DNA of 64,000 nt from Paraglaciecola sp. MB-3u-78 (GCF_002835935.1 NZ_PJCF01000006.1:248001-312000); one strand, 5' to 3'; numbered from the stretch's first letter, positions 8,082 through 17,697 are shown. Numbers and translations are program-made. The notes: a model not told the origin generated them from the letters alone.

Positions 8082-9725
8082 TTACATCCCTTTTTCCTCT
8101 GATAATTTTGCGGCCTGCTGTCGCAGTAAAACTTTTTGAACCTTACCAGTAGAGGTTTTAACGATGGGTTCAAAGACAAACTGGCGGGGCACCTTAAAAC
8201 TAGCCAGTTGCTGCTTGCACCACTCAATCAAATCATCAGTTGAAACATTTGCATCCGGGGCCAACTCAACAAAGGCACAGGGCGTCTCTCCCCATTTCAA
8301 ATGAGGCATGGCCACTACAGCGACTGCCATTACCTGAGGATGCTTGTGTAATACCTCTTCAATTTCAATCGACGAAATATTCTCTCCACCTGAAATGATA
8401 ATATCCTTGGAGCGATCTTTTAACTGAATGTAGCCATCGGGGTAGATTACGCCGAGATCGCCGGAATGAAACCACCCTCCCATAAACGCTTCATCTGTGG
8501 CCTGTTTATTCTTTAAATAACCTTTCATCACTACATTGCCGCGAAACATCACTTCGCCTAGAGTTTCGCCATCTCGGGCTACTGGACACATGGTTTCTGG
8601 GTCAAGCACATCGAGTTCTTCCAGGGCATGGTATCGCACACCCTGTCGCGCTTTGAGCGCGCTCTGCTGTGTCACAGCCATTGTGTCCCAGTCGGTGTGC
8701 CAGTCATTGACCACGGCTGGGCCATAGACTTCGGTTAAACCATAAAGGTGGGTCACATTAAATCCCGCCTCCTGCATCTCTAAAAGCACCGATTCAGGAG
8801 GCGGCGCGGCGGCCGTAAAAAACTCAACGGCTTGTCGTAGCGCAGGCTTTTGATGCTCTTGAGCGGCTAAGATCGTCGACATCACAACTGGCGCTCCGCA
8901 GAGATGGGTAACCTGATGATCGGCCAGTGCAGTCCAGATAGCGTCGGTTCGAACCTCACGCAGACAGATATGTGTGCCTGTGATCACTGACATAGTCCAG
9001 GGAAAACACCAACCATTGCAATGAAACATCGGCAACGTCCAAAGATACACTGCATGCTTAGGTATAGAAGCCGTGATCACATTACCTTGAGCTAAGAGGC
9101 AGGCTCCGCGATGGTGATACACCACTCCCTTGGGATCGCCAGTAGTACCCGAGGTGTAGTTAACCGTTATGGCATCCCATTCATCTAGAGGCATCAACCA
9201 GGCAAAGTCGGGATCACCAGAGGCCATTAATGCTTCGTAGTCATGACTACCCAAACTATCTCCCGCTTGTGGGAATACCGGGTCCATATAATCGATAATC
9301 AAGGGCTTCACATTGGCCAACTCAAGAGCAGTAGAGATAGTCTCGAAGAATGCAGTATCGGTGATCAGTACCTGACTCTGAACATGATCCAACTGAAACG
9401 CAATAACGCCAGCATCTAACCGGGTATTCATTGCGTGCAGCACCCCACCGCACATAGGAATAGCATAATGAGCTTCTAGCATGGCTGGCGTGTTCGCCAA
9501 CATCACTGATACGGTGTCACCGCGACCGATGCCATACCCAGCTAATACCGACGCAAACTGTCGGCAGCGGCGATAAAATTCAGCATAGCTTATCTGTACT
9601 TCACCATGGATCACCGCAATATGATCAGGAAATACGGTCGCTGCACGCTCCAGAAATGTCAACGGCGTCAGGGGCTGATGATTAGCCTTATTTTGGTCGA
9701 GGTCCTGATCATAGATGTTAGTCAT
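8082..9725 (-). CDS. Acyl-CoA synthetase (AMP-forming, medium/long-chain type)
   Basis: 547 residues of the ANL adenylate-forming superfamily; it activates a fatty or similar carboxylic acid to acyl-AMP and then acyl-CoA. Visible motifs: the P-loop NYTSGTTGDPKGV near residue 190, YGLTEVYGP near 325, GWFHSGDLGVIYPDGY near 415, the hinge DRSKDIIISGGENIS, and the C-terminal KTSTGKVQK with the catalytic Lys. It is the last gene of a three-gene minus-strand operon with an enoyl-CoA hydratase-like and a CoA-binding protein. The family includes DmdB and AlkK types; the substrate is not readable. The operon appears GC-richer than its surroundings, consistent with transfer. Confidence 0.88.
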   Translation of the reverse strand: MTNIYDQDLDQNKANHQPLTPLTFLERAATVFPDHIAVIHGEVQISYAEFYRRCRQFASVLAGYGIGRGDTVSVMLANTPAMLEAHYAIPMCGGVLHAMNTRLDAGVIAFQLDHVQSQVLITDTAFFETISTALELANVKPLIIDYMDPVFPQAGDSLGSHDYEALMASGDPDFAWLMPLDEWDAITVNYTSGTTGDPKGVVYHHRGACLLAQGNVITASIPKHAVYLWTLPMFHCNGWCFPWTMSVITGTHICLREVRTDAIWTALADHQVTHLCGAPVVMSTILAAQEHQKPALRQAVEFFTAAAPPPESVLLEMQEAGFNVTHLYGLTEVYGPAVVNDWHTDWDTMAVTQQSALKARQGVRYHALEELDVLDPETMCPVARDGETLGEVMFRGNVVMKGYLKNKQATDEAFMGGWFHSGDLGVIYPDGYIQLKDRSKDIIISGGENISSIEIEEVLHKHPQVMAVAVVAMPHLKWGETPCAFVELAPDANVSTDDLIEWCKQQLASFKVPRQFVFEPIVKTSTGKVQKVLLRQQAAKLSEEKGM

Positions 9726-9733
9726 ACACTCCC

Positions 9734-10540
9734 TTACTTGTCTTGCCAGTCAGGAGCGCGTTTTCCAATAAAGGCATCAATTCCCTCTACGGCATCCTGC
9801 TTAAGCATATTATCGACCATCACCCCAGATGCATAAATATAGGCATCGGTGAGCGGCATTTCTGCCTGCTTATAAAATGCCTCCTTGCCCAGTGCTAATG
9901 TCATGGAAGATTTTTTCGCGATTTTGGCGGCCATCTCCATCGTTTTCTCCGTTAAGTACGCAGTGCTAAAAGAGTGATTGATCAATCCAATTTGCTGAGC
10001 CTTTTGCGCATCGATCATATCGCCAGTTAACAGCATTTCAAGCGCATGCTTATTAGAGACATTGCGGGATAAAGCCACCATCGGTGTAGAGCAAAAGAGA
10101 CCAATATTCACCCCAGGAGTGGCAAATAACGCTGCGTCTGAAGCCATCGCCAGATCGCAGCTTGCCACTAGCTGGCAGCCCGCCGCTGTGGCCACCCCAG
10201 CCACCTCTGCAATGACGGGTTTAGGATTGCTCACAATAAGCTGCATTAATGCTGCGCAGGTATTAAACAACAAGGTAAAGTAAGCCTGACCGCTGTCCTG
10301 GGCAGACCGTGCCGCGTTGATCTCTTTCAGATCATGGCCTGCACAGAACGCAGGGCCTTTAGCCGCTAGTACAATCACCCGGACAGACGGATCAATAGCA
10401 GCCTTTGAAAATGCCTCGGATAGCAGTGCTATCATTCGTTCAGACAAGGCGTTACGACGCTTTTGATCATTTAATGTTAACCTTAGAATACCCTCAGACA
10501 CCTCACTGAGTAAGATATCACTGCCCAACTGCTTTAACAT
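9734..10540 (-). CDS. Enoyl-CoA hydratase/isomerase family, ECHDC3-like
   Basis: 268 residues from the preferred ATG at 10540, which has a strong AGGAGAG Shine-Dalgarno; a longer reading from 10570 is possible but lacks one. Crotonase-fold features are the oxyanion-hole segments PAFCAGHDLKEI (near residue 65) and ATAAGCQLVASCDLAMAS (near 115), then the FATPGVNIGLFCSTP block. The classical hydratase Glu pair is not obvious, as in ECHDC3-type members, so hydratase activity is not assured. It lies 8 nt upstream of the acyl-CoA synthetase and overlaps the CoA-binding gene by 23 nt, indicating one transcript for acyl-CoA metabolism. Confidence 0.85.
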   Translation of the reverse strand: MLKQLGSDILLSEVSEGILRLTLNDQKRRNALSERMIALLSEAFSKAAIDPSVRVIVLAAKGPAFCAGHDLKEINAARSAQDSGQAYFTLLFNTCAALMQLIVSNPKPVIAEVAGVATAAGCQLVASCDLAMASDAALFATPGVNIGLFCSTPMVALSRNVSNKHALEMLLTGDMIDAQKAQQIGLINHSFSTAYLTEKTMEMAAKIAKKSSMTLALGKEAFYKQAEMPLTDAYIYASGVMVDNMLKQDAVEGIDAFIGKRAPDWQDK

Positions 10541-11024
10541 TGTCGTCTCTCCTGCCTGGTTTTTGTGCACGGGGTAAACCTGAAATCTCTTTACCCGTCC
10601 AATAGGGTTTTTCTAATTCTATCTTTGGACAACGATCCATTACAATTTTAATATTAGCGGCCTGTGCCAATTCGGCGGCCTGTTGGTTAAAAATTTCAAG
10701 CTGCATCCAGACCACCTTAACGCCAATCGCGATCGCCGCTTCGGTCACACCCAAGGCTGCTTCTGACGAACGAAAGATATCGACCATATCTACAGGGTGT
10801 CCGATAGAAGCTAACGACTCATAACAGCACTGACCGAGAATCATATTGCCCGCCTCGCGAGGATTAACAGGGATCACCCTGTAACCCGCTTTAAGCAGTG
10901 CCTCCATGCATCGATAACTATCTCGCTCGGGCCGAGGACTGGCTCCCACTAGGGCAATTGTTTTGACTTCGCTGAGTATCTGTTTGAGATAGTCATCCGA
11001 ATAATGGTAGTGATTGATAAGCAT
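10518..11024 (-). CDS. CoA-binding domain protein (YccU-type)
   Basis: 168 residues. The sequence IALVGASPRPERDSY near residue 25, the block YRVIPVNPREAG, and the pattern VVWMQLEIFNQQAAELA and IKIVMDRCPKIE match the small Rossmann-fold CoA_binding_2/YccU family, which binds CoA or a related nucleotide. The biochemical role of the family is poorly known. It is the first gene of the operon with the enoyl-CoA hydratase-like and acyl-CoA synthetase genes, whose substrates are CoA esters. Codons for the next gene begin within its last 23 nt. Confidence 0.8.
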   Translation of the reverse strand: MLINHYHYSDDYLKQILSEVKTIALVGASPRPERDSYRCMEALLKAGYRVIPVNPREAGNMILGQCCYESLASIGHPVDMVDIFRSSEAALGVTEAAIAIGVKVVWMQLEIFNQQAAELAQAANIKIVMDRCPKIELEKPYWTGKEISGLPRAQKPGRRDDNVKAVGQ

Positions 11025-11230
11025 ACCTACTTGTTATTTTTAGACATTGGGAGCCGTTCTTCGGGCTATGGTTTAGCTGCCTCGTTTTTTTGGGGTCATA
11101 ATATGGTTGTGGCACAACGCTAACAGAGCGACGAGTCAATGGGCTCACTATCTGCGTTTTAGTGTCTAGTACACGTTAACTCATATTTTCCATATTCACA
11201 TCTCTTTCATATCAATGAGGCTGAGCGCTC

Positions 11231-12435
11231 CAGGGCCGGATCACACTTAAAGTTATAAAAAGCAGGATATAGATCACGTAATGATATAAAAACTAGGAAC
11301 TTTATACCGAATGACAGATCAGATCGCCTATGTTCACTTACCTGTAGTCCGTTTTATGTCATTTTTAGAATTATGTGAAAACATTGAAGATAACCGTACC
11401 GATATCAACAAGCATTATGATTTGCTGGATATCATTTTTCTTACCATGTCCGCCGTTTTATCCGGGGCCAAAGGCTGGAAAGCCATACATATCTTTGGCG
11501 TTGCTCAACTTGAATGGCTTAGGGAGTAACGTGAGTTTGCCAATGGCATTCCCACTCGTCACTCAATTGGCCGCATCATCCGGGGCGTAAAATCCGAAAG
11601 TTTGCTTGAGTGTTTTGAACAATGGGTCAATACGATCAGGGTGGAAGGAGAAAGAGAGGCAGATTGCCTTTGATGGTAAAGTGATCAGAGGCTCAGGAAA
11701 TGGTTCGTCCCTCAACCCGCTACAGTTAATGAGCGCCATGGTGGGAGACAGTGGTTTAATCCTTTACCAGCAAGAGGTATCGGATAAAACCAATGAAATT
11801 CCAGTGATGCAAGCGATGTTGCAGCGTCTGTCGATAAAAGGGGCCATAATCACCGCGGATGCTATGCACTGTCAGACCAAGACCGCCGAGATAATACGGG
11901 CGGAAGGAGCTGACTATATGCTGCAGGTAAAAGACAACCAGCGTAACCTGCACAAAGAAATCACGGCGTTTTTTCACAAGACATATCGGGACGATCCGCA
12001 GGCACTGGAAACGGGGTATTACCAAGAAATAGATAAGGCTCATGGTCGTATCAATGAGCGCTACTATCGTCTGTTGCCTATCACCGACTGGATGACAGGC
12101 ATGGAGCTTTGGCAAGATATCCAATCCGTGGTTGAAGTGACGGGCAACCGCACCTTTAAAAAGAAAGGAAAAGAACAAACCGAACATGAAGTGTCCTATT
12201 ATATCAGCTCTCTGGGGGAGGATGTCAAAGAAGCGGCTCGGGCGATCGAGAACAGCCAGCATTGGGTGCTGGACGTCACATTTAGAGAGGATGAAAGCCA
12301 GATATATGCTGAGGATGGGGCGAAAAATATGGCCTTATTTAGACGTGCGCTACTTAATTTAATTAAAGCCCATCCGCTTAAAGACAGTGTAGCGGGTAAA
12401 ATGATGCGAGCGGGTTGGGATAGCAAATTTATGGG
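11231..12435 (+). mobile_element. ISAs1-family element, decayed and 3'-truncated
   Basis: A possible left terminus is the CAGGGCC at 11231, about 80 nt before the transposase start; this is a guess from spacing. The right end is missing: the transposase reading breaks off within its AGWDSKF block, a few codons before the usual family C-terminus, and runs directly into a peptidase gene fragment. No right inverted repeat was found. The element therefore looks like a remnant whose right end was removed by a deletion. Confidence 0.5.
11311..12433 (+). pseudogene. ISAs1-family transposase, disrupted
   Basis: The N-terminal part (11311-11529) ends in an in-frame TAA directly after LEWLRE, where the family continues with a charged block; the same frame then reads REFANGIPTRHSIGRIIRG. 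Near 11650 a frameshift moves the reading to the next frame, which continues with [11 protein letters not shown] (first catalytic Asp), ITADAMHCQ (second Asp), VKDNQRNL and [12 protein letters not shown] (catalytic Glu). All three DDE residues are thus recognisable, but the gene has one stop and one frameshift and is truncated at AGWDSKF. It cannot make an intact transposase. Confidence 0.85.
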
Positions 12436-13118
12436 ATGTTGGAACATGATGAGTCGCCTAAAGGGTTTGATTTGCCTATGGAAATTCAACTCGAATCTAA
12501 AAGCACTCACAAGGCTATCTCTAGCCCAAATGTGGCTGCAATCCTTGAAGGCTGACCCTAGCCTTAAAAACGAATACGTGGTGTATTCTGCTCACTCTGA
12601 TCACATTGGTTTTGCTAAAACAGTAAAAAAAGACAAAATTAATAATGGCGCTATGGACAATGCTACTGGTACTTCTGTCTTAATGGAAACGGCTCGATTG
12701 TTTTGCCAATTAGATGAGCGTCCTAAACGTTCTATTGTGTTTTTGGCGGTTACGGGTGAAGAAAAAGGATTATTAGGCTCAGACTATTATGCTCAAAATC
12801 CTACGGTACCCGTGGGTTCAATGGTCGCTAATGTAAATCTTGATATGTCAATACTGACTTATGAATTCGCCGATGTAATCGCTTTTGGTGCCTAGTTTTA
12901 AATCGGTCGATCTTGAGATTGATGGCAGTAAACAGTTTAGTCATTTTCTTAAAACGAATTATCACAAGCCAGGGGATGATTTTAGCCAAGCTTTTAATTG
13001 GAAAGCTGCCACTAAGTTTGCTGAGGTGAATTATCACATAGGGTTGACGTTGGCTAACCAAGTACAACGATCTAGTTGGAATGAGGGTGACTTTTTTGGT
13101 GATAGTTTCTCAAAATAG
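12436..13118 (+). pseudogene. M28-family metallopeptidase, fragment with deletions
   Basis: The 5' part reads [19 protein letters not shown] then, after a frameshift near 12550, continues [20 protein letters not shown]. Zinc-site motifs of M28 peptidases follow: [26 protein letters not shown] and NVNLDM. The reading stops at DVIAFGA and resumes one frame over with [13 protein letters not shown], ending WNEGDFFGD near 13110. Comparison with the family layout implies loss of the whole N-terminal signal and PA-like region and of roughly 100 residues carrying the last zinc His. The internal join at TGGTGCC (about 12887) looks like a small-homology deletion. Confidence 0.8.
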
Positions 13119-13135
13119 AAAATCCAAAATTGATG

Positions 13136-13167
13136 AAAAAAAGGGACTCGATTGAGTCCTTTTTTTT
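13136..13167. terminator. Bidirectional rho-independent terminator
   Basis: GGACTC and GAGTCC (13144-13149, 13154-13159) pair around the loop GATT, extended by A-run and T-run arms, with eight T after the stem on the plus strand and an A-run before it. It separates the peptidase remnant from the convergent slmA gene and can serve both strands. Confidence 0.85.
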
Positions 13168-13170
13168 GAT

Positions 13171-13770
13171 TTATAGAAGCTTAAGAAAAAACTGTCTATG
13201 AATTAATTGCCATTGCTCTGCAAAATTATCAGTGGGTCTTTTTGTGAATTCACTGCGGATAAACTGATTGATACGCCCATCTGCAAAACAAATTAACATA
13301 TTAGCAATGATGCCTTCTTCTGCAGGTAAGGTTTTGCCTTCACGCAATTTACGTTCACGCAATACTTGCTTTAACTGAGTTTCCAAGCGTTCGAATAATT
13401 GTGCAATGCGTTGTCTCAATCTGTCTTGCTCGCCCATCAAAGCATCGCCATTTAAAATACGGGTTATACCAGGATTTTTTTCAGCGAAACCCAAAATAAG
13501 ATGCAATATGAGTTGGCAGCGAGTAGCGGTGTCTTTTTCTTCATTGATAATTTTATTAATACGAGAGAATAGGGTTTCTTCAATAAACTCAATCAATCCC
13601 TCAAACATTCGTGCTTTGCTTGGAAAGTGACGGTATAAAGCCGCCTCAGATACACCTACATGAGCCGCTAGCTTGGCTGTAGTGATCCGTTGTCCTGGGT
13701 TGGTTTGTAACATGCTCGCCAGAGCTTGAAGAATTTGTGCTCGGCGATTGGGGCGTTTTGTAGCTGGCAT
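13171..13770 (-). CDS. slmA: Nucleoid occlusion factor SlmA
   Basis: 199 residues, TetR family. SlmA binds SBS sites on the chromosome and antagonises FtsZ polymerisation over the nucleoid. The N-terminal HTH is clear ([25 protein letters not shown], residues 28-52), followed by the [20 protein letters not shown] segment. The C-terminal dimerisation helices show the SlmA-specific [12 protein letters not shown] and [11 protein letters not shown] blocks. Length is as expected (E. coli 198). In E. coli the order is coaBC-dut-slmA; here coaBC is the immediate upstream neighbour and no dut lies between. Confidence 0.95.
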   Translation of the reverse strand: MPATKRPNRRAQILQALASMLQTNPGQRITTAKLAAHVGVSEAALYRHFPSKARMFEGLIEFIEETLFSRINKIINEEKDTATRCQLILHLILGFAEKNPGITRILNGDALMGEQDRLRQRIAQLFERLETQLKQVLRERKLREGKTLPAEEGIIANMLICFADGRINQFIRSEFTKRPTDNFAEQWQLIHRQFFLKLL

Positions 13771-13795
13771 TCTGGGTTCCTAGGCGAAAGTGGCG

Positions 13796-15001
13796 TCAGT
13801 CGTTAGAGTCTTCTATGTATCTTTGGGCAACTAGGTGCATTAACTGCCTAGCTAGTAATGGCTTATCGGCAACATCTAGTTTTTTTTCACCCTTTGACCA
13901 AAATACGGTAAGTGCATTTTGCTCACTGTTAAAACCAATTGTACTATCAGACACATCATTTGCAGCAATCATATTGAGCTTTTTACGCTGTAATTTACCC
14001 AAGGCATATTCTCGCAAATTTTGGGTTTCTGCAGCGAATCCTAAAGTAAAAGGTGGCTTCGCTAAATGTGCTACATCACTAAGAATATCAGGGTTTTTGA
14101 TTAAAGTAAGCGTTAACTCACTATCTGATTTTTTGATTTTTTGATTGGATTTTTGTTGTAACCTATAATCGGCCACTGCGGCGCATCCTATGAAAATATC
14201 GCAGTTATGTGTCGTTTGCATGACCGCTTCATACATCTGCTGTGCACTGGATACAGATATAGTTTGAATATTAGCTGGCGGAAGTAAATTTACAGGGCCA
14301 CTAATTAAGGTCACTGTTGCCCCTAACTCTTGTGCTGCAACGGCTAAGGCATAACCCATTTTACCAGAGCTATGATTAGACAAATAACGTACGGGATCAA
14401 TTTCTTCCCGAGTTGGGCCTGCGGTTATGGTAATACGTTTACCAGCCAATATTTGTTCGAGTGTTTGTTGCGCCAATAAATCTGCAATATCTTGCGGCTC
14501 AAGCATCCGGCCTGGCCCTATATCGCCACAAGCTTGTTCCCCTTGAGCAGGACCCAAAAATTGAATGTTACGTTGCTCTAATACCTTTAGGTTGGCTTGT
14601 GTGGCGTCTGCGAACCACATTTGTTGATTCATTGCTGGAGCTATGTAAATAGGAGCCTGAGTGGCAAGGCATAAGGTAGATAACAGATCGTCTGCCAAAC
14701 CATGGGTTAGTTTAGCCATAAAGTTAGCCGTGGCAGGGGCAATCAATAATTTATCCGCCCATCGTGCTAATTCGATATGTCCCATAGCCGCTTCTGCGTC
14801 TTTATCTAATAAATCATCAGAAATTGGGTTGCCAGAGACAGCTTGTAACGCCAAAGAGCTTACAAACTCTTTAGCTGAGTCGGTCATGACCACACGCACA
14901 TTTGCTCCCTTGGCAACAAGCTTACGCACTAGGTCTGGGGTTTTATAGGCTGCAATGCCGCCAGTAATGCCTAAAATAATATTGGTGTTTTTGAGTTGCA
15001 T
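13796..15001 (-). CDS. coaBC: Bifunctional phosphopantothenoylcysteine decarboxylase/synthase CoaBC
   Basis: 401 residues, two domains. The N-terminal CoaC half (1-190) is a flavin-dependent decarboxylase with ITGGIAAYKTPDL, the HGLADDLLS segment and the substrate-binding PAMNQQMW motif. The C-terminal CoaB half (190-400) couples phosphopantothenate to cysteine with CTP: it begins ITITAGPTREEIDPVRYLSN and has a LIKNPDIL block and IAANDVS. It catalyses two successive steps of CoA synthesis; the later step (CoaD) is encoded 4 kb away. Divergent from radC. Confidence 0.95.
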   Translation of the reverse strand: MQLKNTNIILGITGGIAAYKTPDLVRKLVAKGANVRVVMTDSAKEFVSSLALQAVSGNPISDDLLDKDAEAAMGHIELARWADKLLIAPATANFMAKLTHGLADDLLSTLCLATQAPIYIAPAMNQQMWFADATQANLKVLEQRNIQFLGPAQGEQACGDIGPGRMLEPQDIADLLAQQTLEQILAGKRITITAGPTREEIDPVRYLSNHSSGKMGYALAVAAQELGATVTLISGPVNLLPPANIQTISVSSAQQMYEAVMQTTHNCDIFIGCAAVADYRLQQKSNQKIKKSDSELTLTLIKNPDILSDVAHLAKPPFTLGFAAETQNLREYALGKLQRKKLNMIAANDVSDSTIGFNSEQNALTVFWSKGEKKLDVADKPLLARQLMHLVAQRYIEDSND

Positions 15002-15141
15002 TGGCTCTTTATTGATATGTTGCTGGCCTCAATTATCACATTATTGGCTGGAATAGTCTTCATTTGCTAGGCTTATTTTGAGTTTCGGTACCCAGCAGCG
15101 TCGAAACTACAACTGATAATCGACCAATAAGGCAAGGACGC

Positions 15142-15816
15142 ATGAAAATTACAGATTGGCCTAAACAAGAACGCCCCAGAGAAAAACTTTTAGCCAAAGG
15201 CGCCGCAACACTCTCCGACTCCGAGCTGTTGGCGATATTTCTACGCACAGGCATTAAAGGTTGTAGTGCTATTGATCTTGCAAGAAACTTGCTCTCAGAA
15301 TTCGGTAGTTTGCGAAGTCTGTTTGGTGCTTCTGAGCATGATTTTTGTCAAACAAAAGGTTTAGGTCAGGCTAAATTTGCACAACTTCAAGCCAGTTTGG
15401 AAATGAGCCAACGTTACATGGCTGAAACCTTAGATAAAACGGATGCTTTCAACTCAGTAGAACAGACTCAAGCGTATTTAATCGCCAAATTAAGAGACCA
15501 ACCCCATGAAGTATTTGCGATGTTATTACTCGACAGTCAGAATCGACTCATCAAATATCGCCCTATGTTTTATGGCACAATCGATAGCGCATCTGTCTAT
15601 CCTCGGGTTTTAGTGCAACAAGCATTATTAGATAATGCCGCTGCGGTCATCCTCGCCCATAATCACCCCTCGGGTATTGCAGAGCCCAGTCAGGCAGATA
15701 AAAGTATCACCAAACGAGTGATTGATGCATTTAGCTTAATGGATATTAAAGTGCTCGATCATTTTGTGATCGGCGATGGGGTAGCGGTATCATTTGCACA
15801 AAGAGGTTTGATGTAG
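15142..15816 (+). CDS. radC: RadC family JAMM-domain protein
   Basis: 224 residues. N-terminal helix-hairpin-helix region with [27 protein letters not shown], then the JAB/MPN metalloprotease-like domain with HNHPSG near residue 173 and the Asp of [14 protein letters not shown], the JAMM zinc signature. The name reflects an old radiation-sensitivity assignment; the cellular role remains uncertain. It occupies its usual place next to coaBC, divergently transcribed. Confidence 0.93.
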   Translation: MKITDWPKQERPREKLLAKGAATLSDSELLAIFLRTGIKGCSAIDLARNLLSEFGSLRSLFGASEHDFCQTKGLGQAKFAQLQASLEMSQRYMAETLDKTDAFNSVEQTQAYLIAKLRDQPHEVFAMLLLDSQNRLIKYRPMFYGTIDSASVYPRVLVQQALLDNAAAVILAHNHPSGIAEPSQADKSITKRVIDAFSLMDIKVLDHFVIGDGVAVSFAQRGLM

Positions 15817-16009
15817 AAGGTTGACGTTGAATTGCTTCATGTTGCTGGTATTGTATTTGAGCTCCTATTTTTTAATTTTTGTTTGTGGCTAACATAGGAT
15901 ATTCATAACCAAGACAATTTGTCATTTCTTCTCTGCTCTATCAATTTGTGATGGTAAGGTTGAATATTTTGTATGTGTTGCTCACATAAAATTTTATTAG
16001 AGGTTATTT

Positions 16010-17056
16010 TTGAAAAAGTTTCTTTTCTATATTTCACAGAATTATAGTTTTGCGATGTTGCGTCCAATTCAGGAAATTTTGTTATCCAGAGGTGATCAAG
16101 TCTTTTGGTTTTTTGAGCGAGACAATGTCACTCATAGTTACCTTAAAGAAGAAGAGTATCTACTTGACACTGCGCTAGATATTTTTAATTACCAACCTGA
16201 TGCTATTCTCGCTCCTGGGAATAGTATTCCCTCTTTTTTACCAGGCTTAAAAGTGGCAATATTTCACGGCTTTGATGCGGGTAAACTTGATAGAAAAGGT
16301 AATAACGATCATTTTAAAATAAGAGGATGTTTTGACCTTTATTGTACTCAAGGGCCAAGCACCACTACTAAATTTAAAGAATTACAGGCGGTTTATCAGT
16401 ACTTTAATGTAATCGAAACCGGTTGGCCGGCACTTGATAAGTTGTTTACAAATAAACCTATCAAAGCAAAAAACACTAGGCCTACAATTTTTTTTGGTTC
16501 AACATTCAGCAAAAGATTGACCCAAGCTCAAAACAATTTTGAGCAGGTAAAATATCTTAGCGAAACGATGGACTGGCAATGGTTAGTGTCTTTACATCCT
16601 AAATCTGCTCCTGACGTGATAGAGATGTATCGCAGTATTCAGAGTGATAATTTACGCTATATTGATACTGACGACATGCTGCCTATCTTACAAGATGCAG
16701 ATATTATGGTAGGTGATACATCATCTGCACTTACTATGTTTATTGTCCAGAATAAACCTGTGGTTACTGTTAATAATATTGATCCTAAACCTTATATGTT
16801 GAACATTACCTCAGCAGATAAACTTAAATCTGCTATAGAAAATGCTCTATCCCAACCTCCCAAATTAATGCACGAAATAGCAAGTTATATTAGCCAAACC
16901 CATCCTTACGCAGATGGGCTGTCTGCTGAACGGGTCGTGACCGCTATAGACGAGGTGTTTGCCGGTCAGCTCCCGCTTAAGGCTAAGAAGCCTGTTAACT
17001 TTTTGAGAAATCTTAAGTTTCGTAAATATTTAAACTATTGGAAATTTAACTTATGA
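16010..17056 (+). CDS. CDP-glycerol glycerophosphotransferase-like enzyme
   Basis: 348 residues. The C-terminal half has the features of the Glyphos_transf family: FGSTFSKR near residue 164, LVSLHPKSAPDV near 195, ADIMVGDTSSALTMFIVQNKPVVTV near 240. The HPKS and GDTSS blocks correspond to the family's CDP-glycerol binding and catalytic region. It probably transfers glycerol phosphate to a surface polysaccharide in the cytoplasm. It starts with TTG after an AGAGG Shine-Dalgarno. The last 18 residues form a basic/aromatic tail (LKFRKYLNYWKF) nearly repeated at the end of the TagD remnant at 19.7 kb. It has been inserted between radC and rpmB, which are neighbours in many relatives. Confidence 0.75.
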   Translation: MKKFLFYISQNYSFAMLRPIQEILLSRGDQVFWFFERDNVTHSYLKEEEYLLDTALDIFNYQPDAILAPGNSIPSFLPGLKVAIFHGFDAGKLDRKGNNDHFKIRGCFDLYCTQGPSTTTKFKELQAVYQYFNVIETGWPALDKLFTNKPIKAKNTRPTIFFGSTFSKRLTQAQNNFEQVKYLSETMDWQWLVSLHPKSAPDVIEMYRSIQSDNLRYIDTDDMLPILQDADIMVGDTSSALTMFIVQNKPVVTVNNIDPKPYMLNITSADKLKSAIENALSQPPKLMHEIASYISQTHPYADGLSAERVVTAIDEVFAGQLPLKAKKPVNFLRNLKFRKYLNYWKFNL

Positions 17057-17143
17057 ACATATTGCTGATTCATAGGAGCTGTTGCTTACGTTGTTTATTC
17101 TTGAGTAATGGTAATGACTCGGTCAATATTTTTAATAAACGTC

Positions 17144-17172
17144 TTGAATTGGTGGGGGAATTACTGTATAAA
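17144..17172 (+). promoter_or_regulatory. Probable sigma-70 promoter of rpmB-rpmG
   Basis: TTGAAT at 17144-17149 and TATAAA at 17167-17172 are separated by exactly 17 nt, followed by a GC-rich stretch (TGCGCCC) at the expected transcription start, as is usual for ribosomal and stable RNA promoters. It lies about 100 nt upstream of the rpmB start. Confidence 0.65.
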
Positions 17173-17269
17173 ATGCGCCCTCTTGTAATAGCGTTAGCTG
17201 ACACATATATTGATTTCGATTAAATGTGAGTCAGAGCTAAATTTTTTAGATTGTTTGGAGACAAAGGCC

Positions 17270-17506
17270 ATGGCCAAAGTATGTCAAGTTACAGGCAAGC
17301 GTCCAGCGGTAGGTAACAACCGCTCTCACGCTAAAAATTCGACCCGTCGTCGTTTTTTGCCAAACCTTCAATCCCACCGTTTTTGGGTTGAAAGTGAAAA
17401 CCGTTTCGTGAAGTTGCGTTTATCTGTTAAAGGTATGCGTATTATTGATAAAAAAGGTATCGATACAGTATTGTCTGATATGCGTGCCAACGGTGTTAAA
17501 GTTTAA
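17270..17506 (+). CDS. rpmB: 50S ribosomal protein L28
   Basis: 78 residues, the normal length. The start [12 protein letters not shown] at 17270 is preferred over an upstream in-frame start at 17210 because it matches the family N-terminus. Basic, with [18 protein letters not shown] and the C-terminal [10 protein letters not shown]. It binds 23S rRNA in the large subunit. Eleven nt separate it from rpmG, so the two are cotranscribed from the promoter at 17144. Confidence 0.97.
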   Translation: MAKVCQVTGKRPAVGNNRSHAKNSTRRRFLPNLQSHRFWVESENRFVKLRLSVKGMRIIDKKGIDTVLSDMRANGVKV

Positions 17507-17517
17507 GGAATCAGATT

Positions 17518-17673
17518 ATGCGCGAAAAAATTAAATTAGTGTCTAGTGCTGGTACAGGCTTTTACTACACTACAGATAAAAACAAACGTAATATGCCTGG
17601 CAAAATGGAGATCAAAAAGTTTGATCCTAAAATTCGCCAGCACGTTTTGTTCAAAGAAGCCAAAATCAAGTAA
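17518..17673 (+). CDS. rpmG: 50S ribosomal protein L33
   Basis: 51 residues, [19 protein letters not shown] through FKEAKIK. It is the zinc-free (C-minus) form: none of the paired Cys of zinc-ribbon L33 is present, which is the usual state in gammaproteobacteria. A TAAGGA Shine-Dalgarno precedes the ATG. Last gene of the rpmBG operon, followed by a strong terminator. Confidence 0.97.
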   Translation: MREKIKLVSSAGTGFYYTTDKNKRNMPGKMEIKKFDPKIRQHVLFKEAKIK

Positions 17674-17697
17674 ATTTACTGGTTTTGTCTCCTGAAG

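Noticed and set aside
8048-8096. Hairpin AAAAAGGGAT / ATCCCTTTTT at the end of the acyl-CoA synthetase gene
   Set aside because: The loop is about 25 nt and the right arm lies within the coding end; too weak to call a terminator.
11756-12262. 168-residue minus-strand reading opposite the ISAs1 transposase
   Set aside because: It is antisense to a region with clear DDE transposase motifs and has no family likeness.
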